Positions 44,848 through 52,682 of a stretch of 64,000 nt of DNA are shown here, one piece after another. The position numbers and the translations under genes are program-made. Source of the DNA: Pelomonas sp036401055 (GTDB taxonomy: Bacteria; Pseudomonadota; Gammaproteobacteria; Burkholderiales; Burkholderiaceae_C); NCBI GenBank assembly GCA_036401055.1, contig DASWWC010000062.1, positions 5,129 to 69,128 on the forward strand, in the 5' to 3' direction. The notes under the pieces were generated by a model. The model worked only from the letters and a program-made list of their open reading frames with translations, had not been told where the DNA came from and searched no databases. How positions within the stretch are numbered: position 1 is the stretch's first letter; the number at the start of each line of letters is the position of its first letter.

Positions 44848-46059
44848 TCAGCACCCCGCGATGACCTGGGCGTCGACCTTGGGCCAGGCCGCCTTGGCCG
44901 CCGCGTTCATGGCGCGGGCCACCAAGTTGTTGACCACCAGTGGGTGGCAGATGCTGCGGGCGTCGGTCAGCTTGCCGCCGCGCGGCACGTGCACCAGGCG
45001 CGCGCGGATGGCATCCATGGCGTCGGCCGCGAACACGTCTTCGAACTTCAGGTCGAACCGCGCGAACTTGTGGCGCAGGTAGCCCTCCAGCTCGGCATCC
45101 AGCGGCGGCAGCTCGATCAGCTCGCAGCGCTGCATGACCTCGCGCACCTCGGGGTTCTGGCTGTTCAGGCGGTCGCGCAATTCCGGTTGGGCGATCAGCG
45201 CCACACCGATCAGGCGCTGCATGCCGTCCTTCAGTTCCAGGAAGCGCTTGAGGTGCTTCAGCGTGGCGGTGGGCATGCAGTGGGCCTCTTCCATCAGCAG
45301 CAGGTGGCGGCGGCCGGCGCGGCGGCTGGCCTTGAGCAGCTGGTGGACCTGCGCAAAGCGGGCCTCGGGGCTGCTCTTGACCTTGAGCTGCGGGTCCAGC
45401 ATGGCGGCGATGGCCTCGGCGATGTGGCTGGCCTTGAGGGTCTTGCCCTTGCTGTCGTTCTGCTCCATGGCCAACACGTAGGGCCGGATGACGACGATCT
45501 CGCGGCTCTCGGCCTTGATGCGCTCTTCCAGGTCTTCGGCCAGCGTGCTCTTGCCGGCGCCGCTCTCGCCGACCACGGCCAGGAAGCCGTGGTGGTTGGC
45601 GCAGTCCATCAGCGTGGCGCGCACGTAGCGGACGCTGGGCGTCTGGAACACGTCGTCCGGCGTCTGCACGTCGTCCACGAAGGGGCTGCGGGGCAGACCG
45701 AAGTGCTGGCGGGCTTCCAGGGTGAGCGATTGGTTCTGCAGTAGCATCATGGCGAGGTCCTCCGGTTCGGGTTCGGTTTGGGCTTGGGGATCGGCCTCGG
45801 TGCGTTGCCGCGCATCGGGGCCTTCTTGTTTCTGCGCGGGCGCAGGGGTCTTGGGATCGATGTAGAGCTGCAGGAGCTGGTCGGCGTTGGCGCCGGCCTG
45901 GCGCAGCAGCTGGTCCAGGCGGCTGCGCAGTTGCACGCGCTGCCGAACAGGCCACTCGCCACGCACCAGGCGGCTGACGGTGGCCTTGCCGAGGTTGAGC
46001 GCGCGGGCCACGTCGGCCTGGCTGACGCCGAGCTGGGTCAGAACGGCGTCGATGCTCAT
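44848..46059 (-). CDS. MuB-like AAA+ ATPase, transposition target activator
   Basis: A 403-residue ATPase that in Mu selects target DNA and stimulates the transposase. The N-terminal 40 residues form a helix-turn-helix (VSQADVARALNLGKATVSRL). Walker A is GESGAGKS (164-171), Walker B HLLLMEEAH (252-260), with a sensor region VALIAQPELRDRL. It overlaps the transposase stop by 4 bp, the typical A–B pair. Confidence 0.93.
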   Translation of the reverse strand: MSIDAVLTQLGVSQADVARALNLGKATVSRLVRGEWPVRQRVQLRSRLDQLLRQAGANADQLLQLYIDPKTPAPAQKQEGPDARQRTEADPQAQTEPEPEDLAMMLLQNQSLTLEARQHFGLPRSPFVDDVQTPDDVFQTPSVRYVRATLMDCANHHGFLAVVGESGAGKSTLAEDLEERIKAESREIVVIRPYVLAMEQNDSKGKTLKASHIAEAIAAMLDPQLKVKSSPEARFAQVHQLLKASRRAGRRHLLLMEEAHCMPTATLKHLKRFLELKDGMQRLIGVALIAQPELRDRLNSQNPEVREVMQRCELIELPPLDAELEGYLRHKFARFDLKFEDVFAADAMDAIRARLVHVPRGGKLTDARSICHPLVVNNLVARAMNAAAKAAWPKVDAQVIAGC

Positions 46060-47822
46060 GCGCCACCTCCGGCGACGACGCGCAGCTGGGCTCGCACCTG
46101 CAGGCGTTCGGCCAGCGCGTCGAGCTGGTCTTCAGGCACGCCGTCGGGGTGCCAGGTGCGCACCTGGGCGTTGCGCTCGGCCGTCATGGCCACGCCGCGG
46201 CGCACCAGTTCGCCGGCCACCTCGAACAGGGTGAGCACGCGGGCCGGGGCGGCCTGGGTGATGACGGTGGGCTGCAGCTCGGTGCCGCGGCGCGGCAGGA
46301 AGGTGCGCTCGGGCGCCTGCTCGATGGGCTTGTAGGGGTCGATGCGGCCACCGAAAGGCACGGCCTTGGCCTTCTTGCGGGCCTCGGCCTCGGCGTTGGT
46401 GTCGGCGGCGTAGGCGAAGCGCTCGACAGCCTTGCGGTTGGTGTCGAGCTGGGTGTCGGCCGGGCGGCGGTAGTCTTCGCCGATGACGTTGGCGTCCTCG
46501 CGGAAGCCGTTCTCGTCGCGCTGCACCAGGGGCACGGTGTGCAGCAGTTCGTTGCCGTCGCCGTCCACGCTCACGATGCTGGCGGTGTCGGGCGCGTAGG
46601 GGCTGTGGGTGACCTGCAGCTTCTCGCCCACCATCACGCCGGGCACGGCGCGCACGTCGAATTCGCGGCCCTTGAACTGCACGGTCAGGGTGTCGCTGAC
46701 GACGCGCGACTCGGGCTCGTGCGTGAGCAGCTCGCGGCACAGCTCGGGCGCGGGCGCCAGGCGCAGCTGCTCGGCGGTGATGCTCATCCACGCTTCGGCC
46801 CGCGTGCGGCCGTGGCGGCTGTGCACCTTGTGGGCGTTGTACCAATCGGCCCAGCGCCGGGCCTGGGCGTTCAGCTCGTCCAGGTTGGCCACGGGCATGA
46901 GGCGCAGCGCGGGCTCGAAGCTGCGCTCGATGATGTCGCGCGCCTTCTCGACCTGGCCGGTGGCTCGGGCGTTGCCCGGCGCGTGGGCGATGAGCTTGAC
47001 CTGCAGGCGGCGCGCCAGGTTCTTGAACAGGCCGCTGGTGTTGGCGCTGCCCATGTCCATCATGAGGATGAACGGCACGCCGTGGATGACCGCACGCGGC
47101 TGGATGAACTCGATGAAGCTGTCGGCCAGGTTGGTGCCGCTCTCGGCGCCCATGACGTAGTTCAGCAGCAGGCCGCCGCTGGTGTGGTCGGTGGCCTCGT
47201 AGCTCCAGACGCGGTCCTGCTCGATGGACTTGAGGTTGGCGGGCTTGTTCTTGTAGAAGCGCTCGCGCTCCATGACCTGCAGGCCGGCCTCGCGCTCGCT
47301 CTCGGCGTGCAGGTAGTACAGGACGCACATGCTGGCGTCGATCTGCCAGACGTGGTTGGGGTGCAGGCTCTTCAGCTCGACGGCCGGCGTGGGGCGGCTG
47401 AGCTGGTCGGGGTGCATGCCGTGGTGGCGCAGGCCGCGGTAGATGGCGCTGTCGGACAGCGGGCGCAGCTCTCCGGATGCGGGGTCGGTGAACTCGGCGC
47501 GGATCTCGCCGTTGGCGCGCAGGATGTCCACGGCCTGGCCGATGGACAGCAGGCGCTTGTGGTTCTTGCGCTGGCTGGTGACCAGCAGCGCGGCAATGGC
47601 GGTGGCTTCGGCCAGCGTGAGCGAGATGGCGCCGGCATCGGAGCGTTGCTTGCGGGTGGGCTTCATGGCGACCTTGGCGAGGTGGCGGTGCAGCGTGGCG
47701 GGGCTGATGCCCAGCTCCGCGCAGGCCGCGGTGTAGATGGCGCCCTTGCCGCCGGGCCCGGCCGCGGCGGCGGCCTGGGCCACTTCGGCCAGGCGGGCGG
47801 TGACGGTGGCGTTGAGCGCCAT
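46056..47822 (-). CDS. Mu-like D35E transposase
   Basis: A 588-residue transposase/integrase. It has N-terminal DNA-binding helices (about 1-110) and an RNase-H-fold core with catalytic D162 (HVWQIDAS), D256 (MMDMGSANTS) and E292 (GQVEKARDII), exactly 35 residues after the second Asp. A C-terminal beta-barrel/B-interaction region follows (TLTVQFKGREFDVRAVPGVM). Start MALNATVTARL at 47822, 5 bp after the upstream gene. It drives replicative transposition together with the adjacent ATPase. Confidence 0.96.
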   Translation of the reverse strand: MALNATVTARLAEVAQAAAAAGPGGKGAIYTAACAELGISPATLHRHLAKVAMKPTRKQRSDAGAISLTLAEATAIAALLVTSQRKNHKRLLSIGQAVDILRANGEIRAEFTDPASGELRPLSDSAIYRGLRHHGMHPDQLSRPTPAVELKSLHPNHVWQIDASMCVLYYLHAESEREAGLQVMERERFYKNKPANLKSIEQDRVWSYEATDHTSGGLLLNYVMGAESGTNLADSFIEFIQPRAVIHGVPFILMMDMGSANTSGLFKNLARRLQVKLIAHAPGNARATGQVEKARDIIERSFEPALRLMPVANLDELNAQARRWADWYNAHKVHSRHGRTRAEAWMSITAEQLRLAPAPELCRELLTHEPESRVVSDTLTVQFKGREFDVRAVPGVMVGEKLQVTHSPYAPDTASIVSVDGDGNELLHTVPLVQRDENGFREDANVIGEDYRRPADTQLDTNRKAVERFAYAADTNAEAEARKKAKAVPFGGRIDPYKPIEQAPERTFLPRRGTELQPTVITQAAPARVLTLFEVAGELVRRGVAMTAERNAQVRTWHPDGVPEDQLDALAERLQVRAQLRVVAGGGA

Positions 47823-47827
47823 GGCGT

Positions 47828-48739
47828 TCAGACGTGGTCCTTGGGGAATGCCCACTGCTGGACCTCGCCTGCCAGCTCCTGGGCGGCCAGCGTTGAGGCG
47901 TCGGGCAGGTTGAACTCGGCGCGCAGCGCGGTGAGCTGGGCTTGCACCTGACCGACCAGGCCGGCCATGAAGACGTGGTGCTCGCCACGAGCCTCGCCGT
48001 GGTTGGCCAGTGCGATCAGCGCCTGGCGCAGGCCGCCGAGGATGGCGCCCTCGGCGTCGTTGGCCAGGGTCGTGGCTTCCTTCTTCAGCAGGGCCAGCTG
48101 GTCGTCGGCCGGCAGCTTGTTCACGCGCCGCAGGTCGCGCTCCAGCTTGTCGATCTTGGCGTTCTTCTTCTCCAGCAGCGCGGCGTCGGCGTCCTTTTCG
48201 GCCTTGGCTTCGCGAATGGCGGCGCGCAGCTCCTTTACCGACATGCTGGCCACGTCGTCGAGTGCCAGCTCGCCGGTTTGGCCCAGCTCGGTGAGTTCGC
48301 CAAGCTGCTCGTCGTCCAGAGCCACCAGCTCGACCAGCTTGGCGATGCCGGCGCCCTGCAATTGCGAAACCGACTTCGTATTTGCGAAGCGGCGGGTGAC
48401 GCCCATGTACTGCTGCGCAGCGCGCGGCGAGAAGCTCAGCCGCTCCAGCGTGGGCAGGAAGTGACCATGCGGGCAAGCCTCTTTCAGCAGCAGCAAATAG
48501 GCGCCCAGCTCGAACACGGCCATGCCGATCCGGCGCAAGGCGTCCTGTGCCGAGTTCTCCAGCACGGCGGGATCGGTGCTGCCCTGGTAGTTGAGCTGCG
48601 CGGCCAGCGCCGTGACGCGCTTGTTCTGCTCCAGCTGCGCCAGGGCCAGCTTGTTGGCGGCGGCGGTGTCGGCCTCCAGCGTGCCGGGCACGAGGGCGGC
48701 TTCCTTGATGGCGGGTGCGGGTGTGGGCTTGCGGGACAT
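47828..48739 (-). CDS. DUF3102-like early phage protein
   Basis: A 303-residue protein just upstream of the transposase. Residues about 75-115 (GMAVFELGAYLLLLKEACPH; SFSPRAAQQYMGVTRRFANT) match the DUF3102 pattern also seen in ParB/plasmid-linked proteins, followed by a coiled coil (about 175-225). It may be a DNA-binding accessory of transposition; that role is inference. Confidence 0.75.
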   Translation of the reverse strand: MSRKPTPAPAIKEAALVPGTLEADTAAANKLALAQLEQNKRVTALAAQLNYQGSTDPAVLENSAQDALRRIGMAVFELGAYLLLLKEACPHGHFLPTLERLSFSPRAAQQYMGVTRRFANTKSVSQLQGAGIAKLVELVALDDEQLGELTELGQTGELALDDVASMSVKELRAAIREAKAEKDADAALLEKKNAKIDKLERDLRRVNKLPADDQLALLKKEATTLANDAEGAILGGLRQALIALANHGEARGEHHVFMAGLVGQVQAQLTALRAEFNLPDASTLAAQELAGEVQQWAFPKDHV

Positions 48740-48755
48740 GGGTGTTGTTGTGGTG

Positions 48756-49058
48756 TCAGAGCGGGGTGGAGTAGCGGCGGCTGAGGTCTTCGAGGTTCTG
48801 GCGCGCGGCGTTCAGTTCGGTGGCCACCGTGATGCCGATGCGCGCCAGGGCCGGGCCCAGGCGCCAGCGGTTGGTGCCGGGCACCTGCTCGACGAAGCCG
48901 GTCTCGGCAGCGATGGCGGGCAGGTTGATGGAGACCCACGACGGCGACACGTCGAGACCCTTGGCGATCTCGCCCGGTGCCAGGCCGATGACGATGTGGC
49001 CGGCCAACAGGCGGTAGAGGTCGCAGGACTTGCGGATCTGCGAGGACAGCGCGTTCAT
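48756..49058 (-). CDS. Small winged-helix protein
   Basis: A 100-residue protein with an IclR-like N-terminal winged helix (LAPGEIAKGLDVSPSWVSIN; TGFVEQVPGTNRWRLGPALA). Probably an early-operon DNA-binding protein. Overlaps the upstream gene by 4 bp. Confidence 0.75.
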   Translation of the reverse strand: MNALSSQIRKSCDLYRLLAGHIVIGLAPGEIAKGLDVSPSWVSINLPAIAAETGFVEQVPGTNRWRLGPALARIGITVATELNAARQNLEDLSRRYSTPL

Positions 49059-49246
49059 TGCGGAGTCCCCTCGATCAGCGCTGCGCCCAGGTTGCGCAGG
49101 ATGTCTTCGACGATGTCGAGGTTGCGGCGCGCGCGCTTGCGCATCGCATGGCGGTGCTTCCAGGTCTCGGGCCAGTTATCCAGCCGGGCCTGCAGGTCGA
49201 GCAGCAGCTGGCGCAGGAAGGCGATGCGTTCGGCGCGGGGGCTCAT
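49055..49246 (-). CDS. Small basic early phage protein
   Basis: A 63-residue helical basic protein (MSPRAERIAFLRQLLLDLQA; HRHAMRKRARRNLDIVEDIL). Coupled by 4-bp overlaps to both neighbours. Function unknown. Confidence 0.65.
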   Translation of the reverse strand: MSPRAERIAFLRQLLLDLQARLDNWPETWKHRHAMRKRARRNLDIVEDILRNLGAALIEGTPQ

Positions 49247-49449
49247 GCTGCGCGCCCCATGTCCTGCTCGCGGCGGGCTTGGATCTCGGCCTTGATGGAG
49301 AGGTCGACGATGCGGGCCTCGGCCTGGCGGGCGCGGCGCAGGCACTGGCGGCGCGTGAGCGTCTGGTGGCCCTCGTTCGCGCGCTGCCGGTAGTGGGCGC
49401 GCTTCTGTGCCCAGTACACGGCGCCGTTGAAGATGTCGATGCCGGTCAT
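49243..49449 (-). CDS. Small basic early phage protein
   Basis: A 68-residue helical protein (MTGIDIFNGAVYWAQKRAHY) rich in Arg/Gln. It starts 2 bp after the upstream gene's stop. Function unknown. Confidence 0.65.
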   Translation of the reverse strand: MTGIDIFNGAVYWAQKRAHYRQRANEGHQTLTRRQCLRRARQAEARIVDLSIKAEIQARREQDMGRAA

Positions 49450-49450
49450 G

Positions 49451-49924
49451 TCAGAACTCCAGCTCGGGCGTGGCGTAGCCGGCCACGTTCTTGTGGTGGA
49501 AGGCCACCTCTTCGAGGTGGGTGCGAAGGGCCTCCAGCACGGCGGCGGGGTCGGCCGCGCCGTTGGAGGCGTAGAAGTCGGTGAGCAGCTGCAGCGCGCG
49601 GGCGCAGCCGGTGTTGAGCGCGACCAGGTCGCCGGGCTTGGGTGCCGCGCCGCGCGGCATGTCCACCAGCAGCTTGTTGCTGGTGGCGGCCAGCCAGCGG
49701 GTGACGAAGCAGCAGCCGCAGGCGTGCTCGAAGGCGGGCACCAGCACCGCGGGCATGCGGCCGGAGTCGAGCCACTTGTAGATGGCCCAGTGGTCGGCCA
49801 GCCCCATGCGCTGCGCAATGAGCGGCACGCTGAGGTTGTGGCGCTCCAGCGCGAAGTCCTTGCAGGCCTGGAGCGCATCTCGCAGGCTGGCCGGCTGGTA
49901 GCTCTTCCAATTGCGGCGGGTCAT
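49451..49924 (-). CDS. Early phage protein with helix-turn-helix look
   Basis: A 157-residue protein: residues 13-55 (LRDALQACKDFALERHNLSV; AQRMGLADHWAIYKWLDSGR) read like a phage helix-turn-helix, followed by a helical C-terminal domain. It is the first sizeable leftward gene after the ner-like gene; homologues occur in the early regions of B3/BcepMu-type phages, as I recall. Regulation or replication role is inferred. Confidence 0.7.
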   Translation of the reverse strand: MTRRNWKSYQPASLRDALQACKDFALERHNLSVPLIAQRMGLADHWAIYKWLDSGRMPAVLVPAFEHACGCCFVTRWLAATSNKLLVDMPRGAAPKPGDLVALNTGCARALQLLTDFYASNGAADPAAVLEALRTHLEEVAFHHKNVAGYATPELEF

Positions 49925-50038
49925 TGGAAGGCCCTCGCGGCGAGGCCCTGACGGGCGTCCAAACAAAAACCTTGGCTGCATCTAGCCGAGGCAGCGAGCC
50001 GTCGCGACAGTGGATGCACCACCACCAAGGAGCCCGAC

Positions 50039-50401
50039 ATGCCAATGGAACTGCCGCCGAAGGAAGCCGCCTGGCTGCGTGAGCAAGTGCGCCAGGAGGT
50101 GGAGCACCGCATAGCGCCGCTACGGCGCGAGCTGGACGGGATCGACGACTGGGCGAACGGCGTGTTCGCCGCGCTGCTGGACCTGCTGCTGCCGCTGCTG
50201 AAGACGCACCCCGAGCTGGCCCGCACGCTGGAGGCGCTGTGGCGCCGCGCGGCAGAGGAATACGCGGAGCTGGAGCAGCAGCCGGACCGTGGAGGCAGGG
50301 CGGAGCTGCTGGAGGCCCGCAAGATGCTGTACTGGGTGCTGGCGCAGCTGGGGCAGTGGCCGCCCAAGAAGCGGCCGCCACGACGCAGGCCGGTTTCGTG
50401 A
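50039..50401 (+). CDS. Plus-strand gene embedded in the early region
   Basis: A 120-residue helical protein (PPKEAAWLREQVRQEVEHRI; VFAALLDLLLPLLKTHPELA) with a good ribosome site, AAGGAG 7 nt before ATG 50039. It lies between two leftward early genes and faces the opposite way, so it needs its own promoter or comes from repressor-state transcription. No family recognised. Confidence 0.65.
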   Translation: MPMELPPKEAAWLREQVRQEVEHRIAPLRRELDGIDDWANGVFAALLDLLLPLLKTHPELARTLEALWRRAAEEYAELEQQPDRGGRAELLEARKMLYWVLAQLGQWPPKKRPPRRRPVS

Positions 50402-50481
50402 CGCGGTGCCGGCCTCGCGATGCGTGCGGCCTGAGTGGCGCGGGCTTTCATTGTTAGGATCAACCTGTAACCGTCTGTCGG

Positions 50482-50673
50482 TCAGGCCGCGCTGTCGGCG
50501 TTGGGCTTCAAGCCCAGCTTCACGGCGATCTCGTGTGCCTTGCCGTAGTGGCCCTTGTCGAAGCCGTTGAGCACGCGCAGCACCTGGTTGACCCGGTAGC
50601 CGTTGTCGCGTGCCCACTGGCTGAAGGTTTGGCCTCGCTGACGGAAGCGTTGTTTGACTTGGTCGGGGGTCAT
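50482..50673 (-). CDS. Ner-like early DNA-binding protein
   Basis: A 63-residue helix-turn-helix protein (MTPDQVKQRFRQRGQTFSQW; RDNGYRVNQVLRVLNGFDKG). The ATG at 50673 follows AGGAG by 8 nt, favouring it over an ATG nine codons upstream. As first gene of the leftward early operon and divergent from the repressor it occupies the ner position and probably represses early and repressor promoters. Confidence 0.8.
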   Translation of the reverse strand: MTPDQVKQRFRQRGQTFSQWARDNGYRVNQVLRVLNGFDKGHYGKAHEIAVKLGLKPNADSAA

Positions 50674-50710
50674 TGCCGTGGCTCCTGTGCCAAATTTCAT
50701 TGGTTTCTGT

Positions 50711-50762
50711 TTGCATGAACTTTAGTCCATGTTTTATGGACTGCGCAAGGTCTACATGGACT
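50711..50762. promoter_or_regulatory. Repressor promoter and operators
   Basis: A perfect inverted repeat AGTCCAT-GTTTT-ATGGACT spans 50724-50742, and a third half-site ATGGACT lies at 50756-50762, 20 bp from the second and over the repressor start codon. A possible repressor promoter is TTGCAT (50711) with TTTATG 17 bp downstream, overlapped by the operator. The layout fits repressor control of the divergent early promoter and autoregulation. Confidence 0.65.
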
Positions 50763-51214
50763 TTTTTTCAGAAGCGCTCGCGCGCCTGAAACACGAACTT
50801 CGGGTCAGCAAAGACCAGGAAGTCGCGGCGTTGCTTGGGCTGGGCAAGACAGCCTTTTCCGAGCGCAAGAAGCGCGGCTCGTTTCCGCACAAAGAGGTTC
50901 TCGCGCTGGTCGATGCGCGGCCTGAGCTGGGGATCGATGTCAACTACGTGTTGACCGGCTCAGCTCGGACAAGCCCGCAGGGCGGCGATCAAGCCCCCCA
51001 GCAGCCGGCACTGGCCGCTGACGAACAGGTGCTTATCGAGGCCTATCGGCGCTGCAATCCGGTCGCCAGGCAGCAGATCATTCAGACCGCCGCGCTGTTG
51101 AGCGCCGGTCTCGGGGCAAGCTCAATCCCTGGTGCAGGGATGGTCAACCATGGCACCAATGCAGTTCAGGTCGGCCAGGCCGGCGGCAAGGTCACGGTGA
51201 AGAAGGGACGGTGA
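50756..51214 (+). CDS. Phage repressor (CI-type HTH) with C-terminal VQVG motif
   Basis: A 152-residue repressor. The N-terminal domain (SEALARLKHELRVSKDQEVA; LLGLGKTAFSERKKRGSFPH) matches the phage CI repressor helix-turn-helix family. There is no LexA-like peptidase domain; the C-terminal part is a helical segment and a short tail NAVQVGQAGGKVTV. The start at 50756 (MDFFSEAL) follows AAGG at 6 nt. It most likely maintains lysogeny by shutting the divergent early promoter. Confidence 0.83.
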   Translation: MDFFSEALARLKHELRVSKDQEVAALLGLGKTAFSERKKRGSFPHKEVLALVDARPELGIDVNYVLTGSARTSPQGGDQAPQQPALAADEQVLIEAYRRCNPVARQQIIQTAALLSAGLGASSIPGAGMVNHGTNAVQVGQAGGKVTVKKGR

Positions 51215-51217
51215 GTT

Positions 51218-51640
51218 TTGGAGCTACTGGGGAGGGTGCTCAAGGCGCTCAAGAAGCTGCGGCCACAACAACAAAACACGGGCGCGGGATCGGTTCAGGT
51301 GGGCAAGGCGGGACGTGATGTGCAGGTGGTCAACGTCCACCAGGTGCACCAGCACTTCTATGCCTCGGCGCCGCAGGCCAGCCCGGCGCCTGCGCCGGCG
51401 CCAAGGCCCGTTGAATCGGCGCGTGTGGCACAGCCGCTTACGGACGTGCACCGTGAGGCGCTCGCGCTGATGGAGCCCCTGCCAAAGCGGACGCGCATCG
51501 CGGTACTGGACTTCATGAGCCGAGAGTTCGGCACGCGGATGGTGAAGGAACTGCACCCAGCCGAAGCTCATCGGGTGCGGCTGTACGTCAGGCAGGTTCG
51601 CGAGAACCGCAAGAGGGAGGCACACCATGAATTCCTGTAG
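51218..51640 (+). CDS. Small protein with N-terminal VQVG motif, repressor-linked
   Basis: A 140-residue protein starting at TTG 51218, 3 bp after the repressor stop. A basic helix (LGRVLKALKKLRPQQQ) precedes GAGSVQVGKAGRDVQVV, clearly related to the repressor's last residues. A Pro/Ala-rich linker and a C-terminal helical domain (TRIAVLDFMSREFGTRMVKE) follow. Function unknown; the shared motif suggests physical interaction with the repressor. Overlaps the next gene by 14 bp. Confidence 0.7.
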   Translation: MELLGRVLKALKKLRPQQQNTGAGSVQVGKAGRDVQVVNVHQVHQHFYASAPQASPAPAPAPRPVESARVAQPLTDVHREALALMEPLPKRTRIAVLDFMSREFGTRMVKELHPAEAHRVRLYVRQVRENRKREAHHEFL

Positions 51641-52181
51641 GGCATTCGCGCTGACGCTGCTGATGGCGAGCACGCCGACGTGGGCGATCAACAAGTGCAC
51701 GATGCCGGATGGTCGAGTGGTCTACCAGGAGGCCGCTTGCGGCAACGAGGCAAAGTCTGCCAGCGAGGTCAAGACTTGGACTGAGCGCAAGCCGCGCTCA
51801 CCGGATGGGCGACTTTCTTTCAAAGAGGTGGAGCCCAATTTGAAGGTGCAAGGTCCGCCGGAAGCAAAGGGCCTGCTTGACTTGTACCGGCGCTGGGCAG
51901 ATGCCGACAGACTTGCTCGAACAACTGGACGCATTGCCCTGGCTGGACCCGTTGCAAGTCTGCAAGCGCTGCAGCGCGAGGCCGAGGCGGTTGCCGTCCC
52001 CGAGTGCCTTTTCCCAGCGCATAGGGCGCTCACGACGCTGATCACCCGCAGCACCGAGTCTGTGTTGCTCTTCATGGGCAAGCAGGAGACCAACAACATG
52101 GTTTACGAGCTGCTCGACAAACCGAAGTTAATCCCCGAGTTTGAGAGCTCGGTTGCCACTGCCCGCTGCGGCGAACGCTGA
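51627..52181 (+). CDS. Secreted protein with DUF4124-like N-terminus
   Basis: A 184-residue protein with signal peptide (RAFALTLLMASTPTWA) and a DUF4124-type segment INKCTMPDGRVVYQEAACGN right after cleavage; the rest is helical with one further cysteine pair. It is expressed next to the repressor, outside the lysis cassette, so it may be made in the lysogen, for example for envelope change or exclusion. That role is inference. GC is lower than in the neighbours. Confidence 0.7.
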   Translation: MNSCRAFALTLLMASTPTWAINKCTMPDGRVVYQEAACGNEAKSASEVKTWTERKPRSPDGRLSFKEVEPNLKVQGPPEAKGLLDLYRRWADADRLARTTGRIALAGPVASLQALQREAEAVAVPECLFPAHRALTTLITRSTESVLLFMGKQETNNMVYELLDKPKLIPEFESSVATARCGER

Positions 52182-52223
52182 GGACCTGACGGCCCGCCGG
52201 GTGCGCGCAATGCGCGCCTCTTT

Positions 52224-52269
52224 GTAAAGCGCTTTACTTGGTCCAGCGCAGCCCCACTCGGCACAGTGG
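52224..52269 (+). promoter_or_regulatory. Right-arm late control module (palindrome + ACAGTGG)
   Basis: GTAAAGCGCTTTAC (52224-52237) is a perfect 14-bp palindrome, followed by a 25-bp spacer, ACAGTGG (52263-52269) and ATG after 5 nt. The same arrangement precedes the capsid–tail operon at 40076. An imperfect GC hairpin (about 52199-52216) just upstream could terminate repressor-region transcripts. Confidence 0.65.
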
Positions 52270-52274
52270 GGCGC

Positions 52275-52682
52275 ATGAAGACCCAAGCCCCCACCTCCAG
52301 GAAGACGATCACCCAACGCGCGGTCGCGCGGCTGCGAAAGCCGCCGCGGCTGACGGGTTGGATGATCTTTGCCGTCGCGCTGCTTGTGCTGGTGTGGGCC
52401 ATCAGGCCGCAGCAGTTGTCGCTGAGCATCTACAAGCTCAGCCTGGTGACGCTGGCCGGCGTGGTGGGCTACTGGCTCGACCGGCAGATGTTCCCCTACG
52501 CGCGGCCCGACGCATTCCTGCCTGACACACGGGAGGCGCTGGAGGCATCCGATCTGGGTGAGCTTGGCTGCACGCTGCTGGTCGCTCCTGAAGACGCCCA
52601 GCTGCGCCTGGCGGCGGCCGCCATGCATCGCAGGGCAATCATCGTCGCGGCTGCGATGCTCTCGATGGCGCTGGGCGCATGA
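52275..52682 (+). CDS. Putative holin
   Basis: A 135-residue membrane protein with a basic N-terminus and about three transmembrane segments (GWMIFAVALLVLVWAI, LVTLAGVVGYWL, and a C-terminal IIVAAAMLSMALGA). It directly precedes the lytic transglycosylase with a 4-bp overlap, the usual place for a holin; I recall similar putative holins in Mu-like phages. Start ATG 52275 chosen by the late module. Confidence 0.75.
   Translation: MKTQAPTSRKTITQRAVARLRKPPRLTGWMIFAVALLVLVWAIRPQQLSLSIYKLSLVTLAGVVGYWLDRQMFPYARPDAFLPDTREALEASDLGELGCTLLVAPEDAQLRLAAAAMHRRAIIVAAAMLSMALGA

Noticed and set aside
46132..47988. A 618-codon minus-strand frame overlapping the transposase
   Set aside because: It is the transposase gene in a shifted frame; the other frame carries the catalytic D, D, E residues and conserved motifs.
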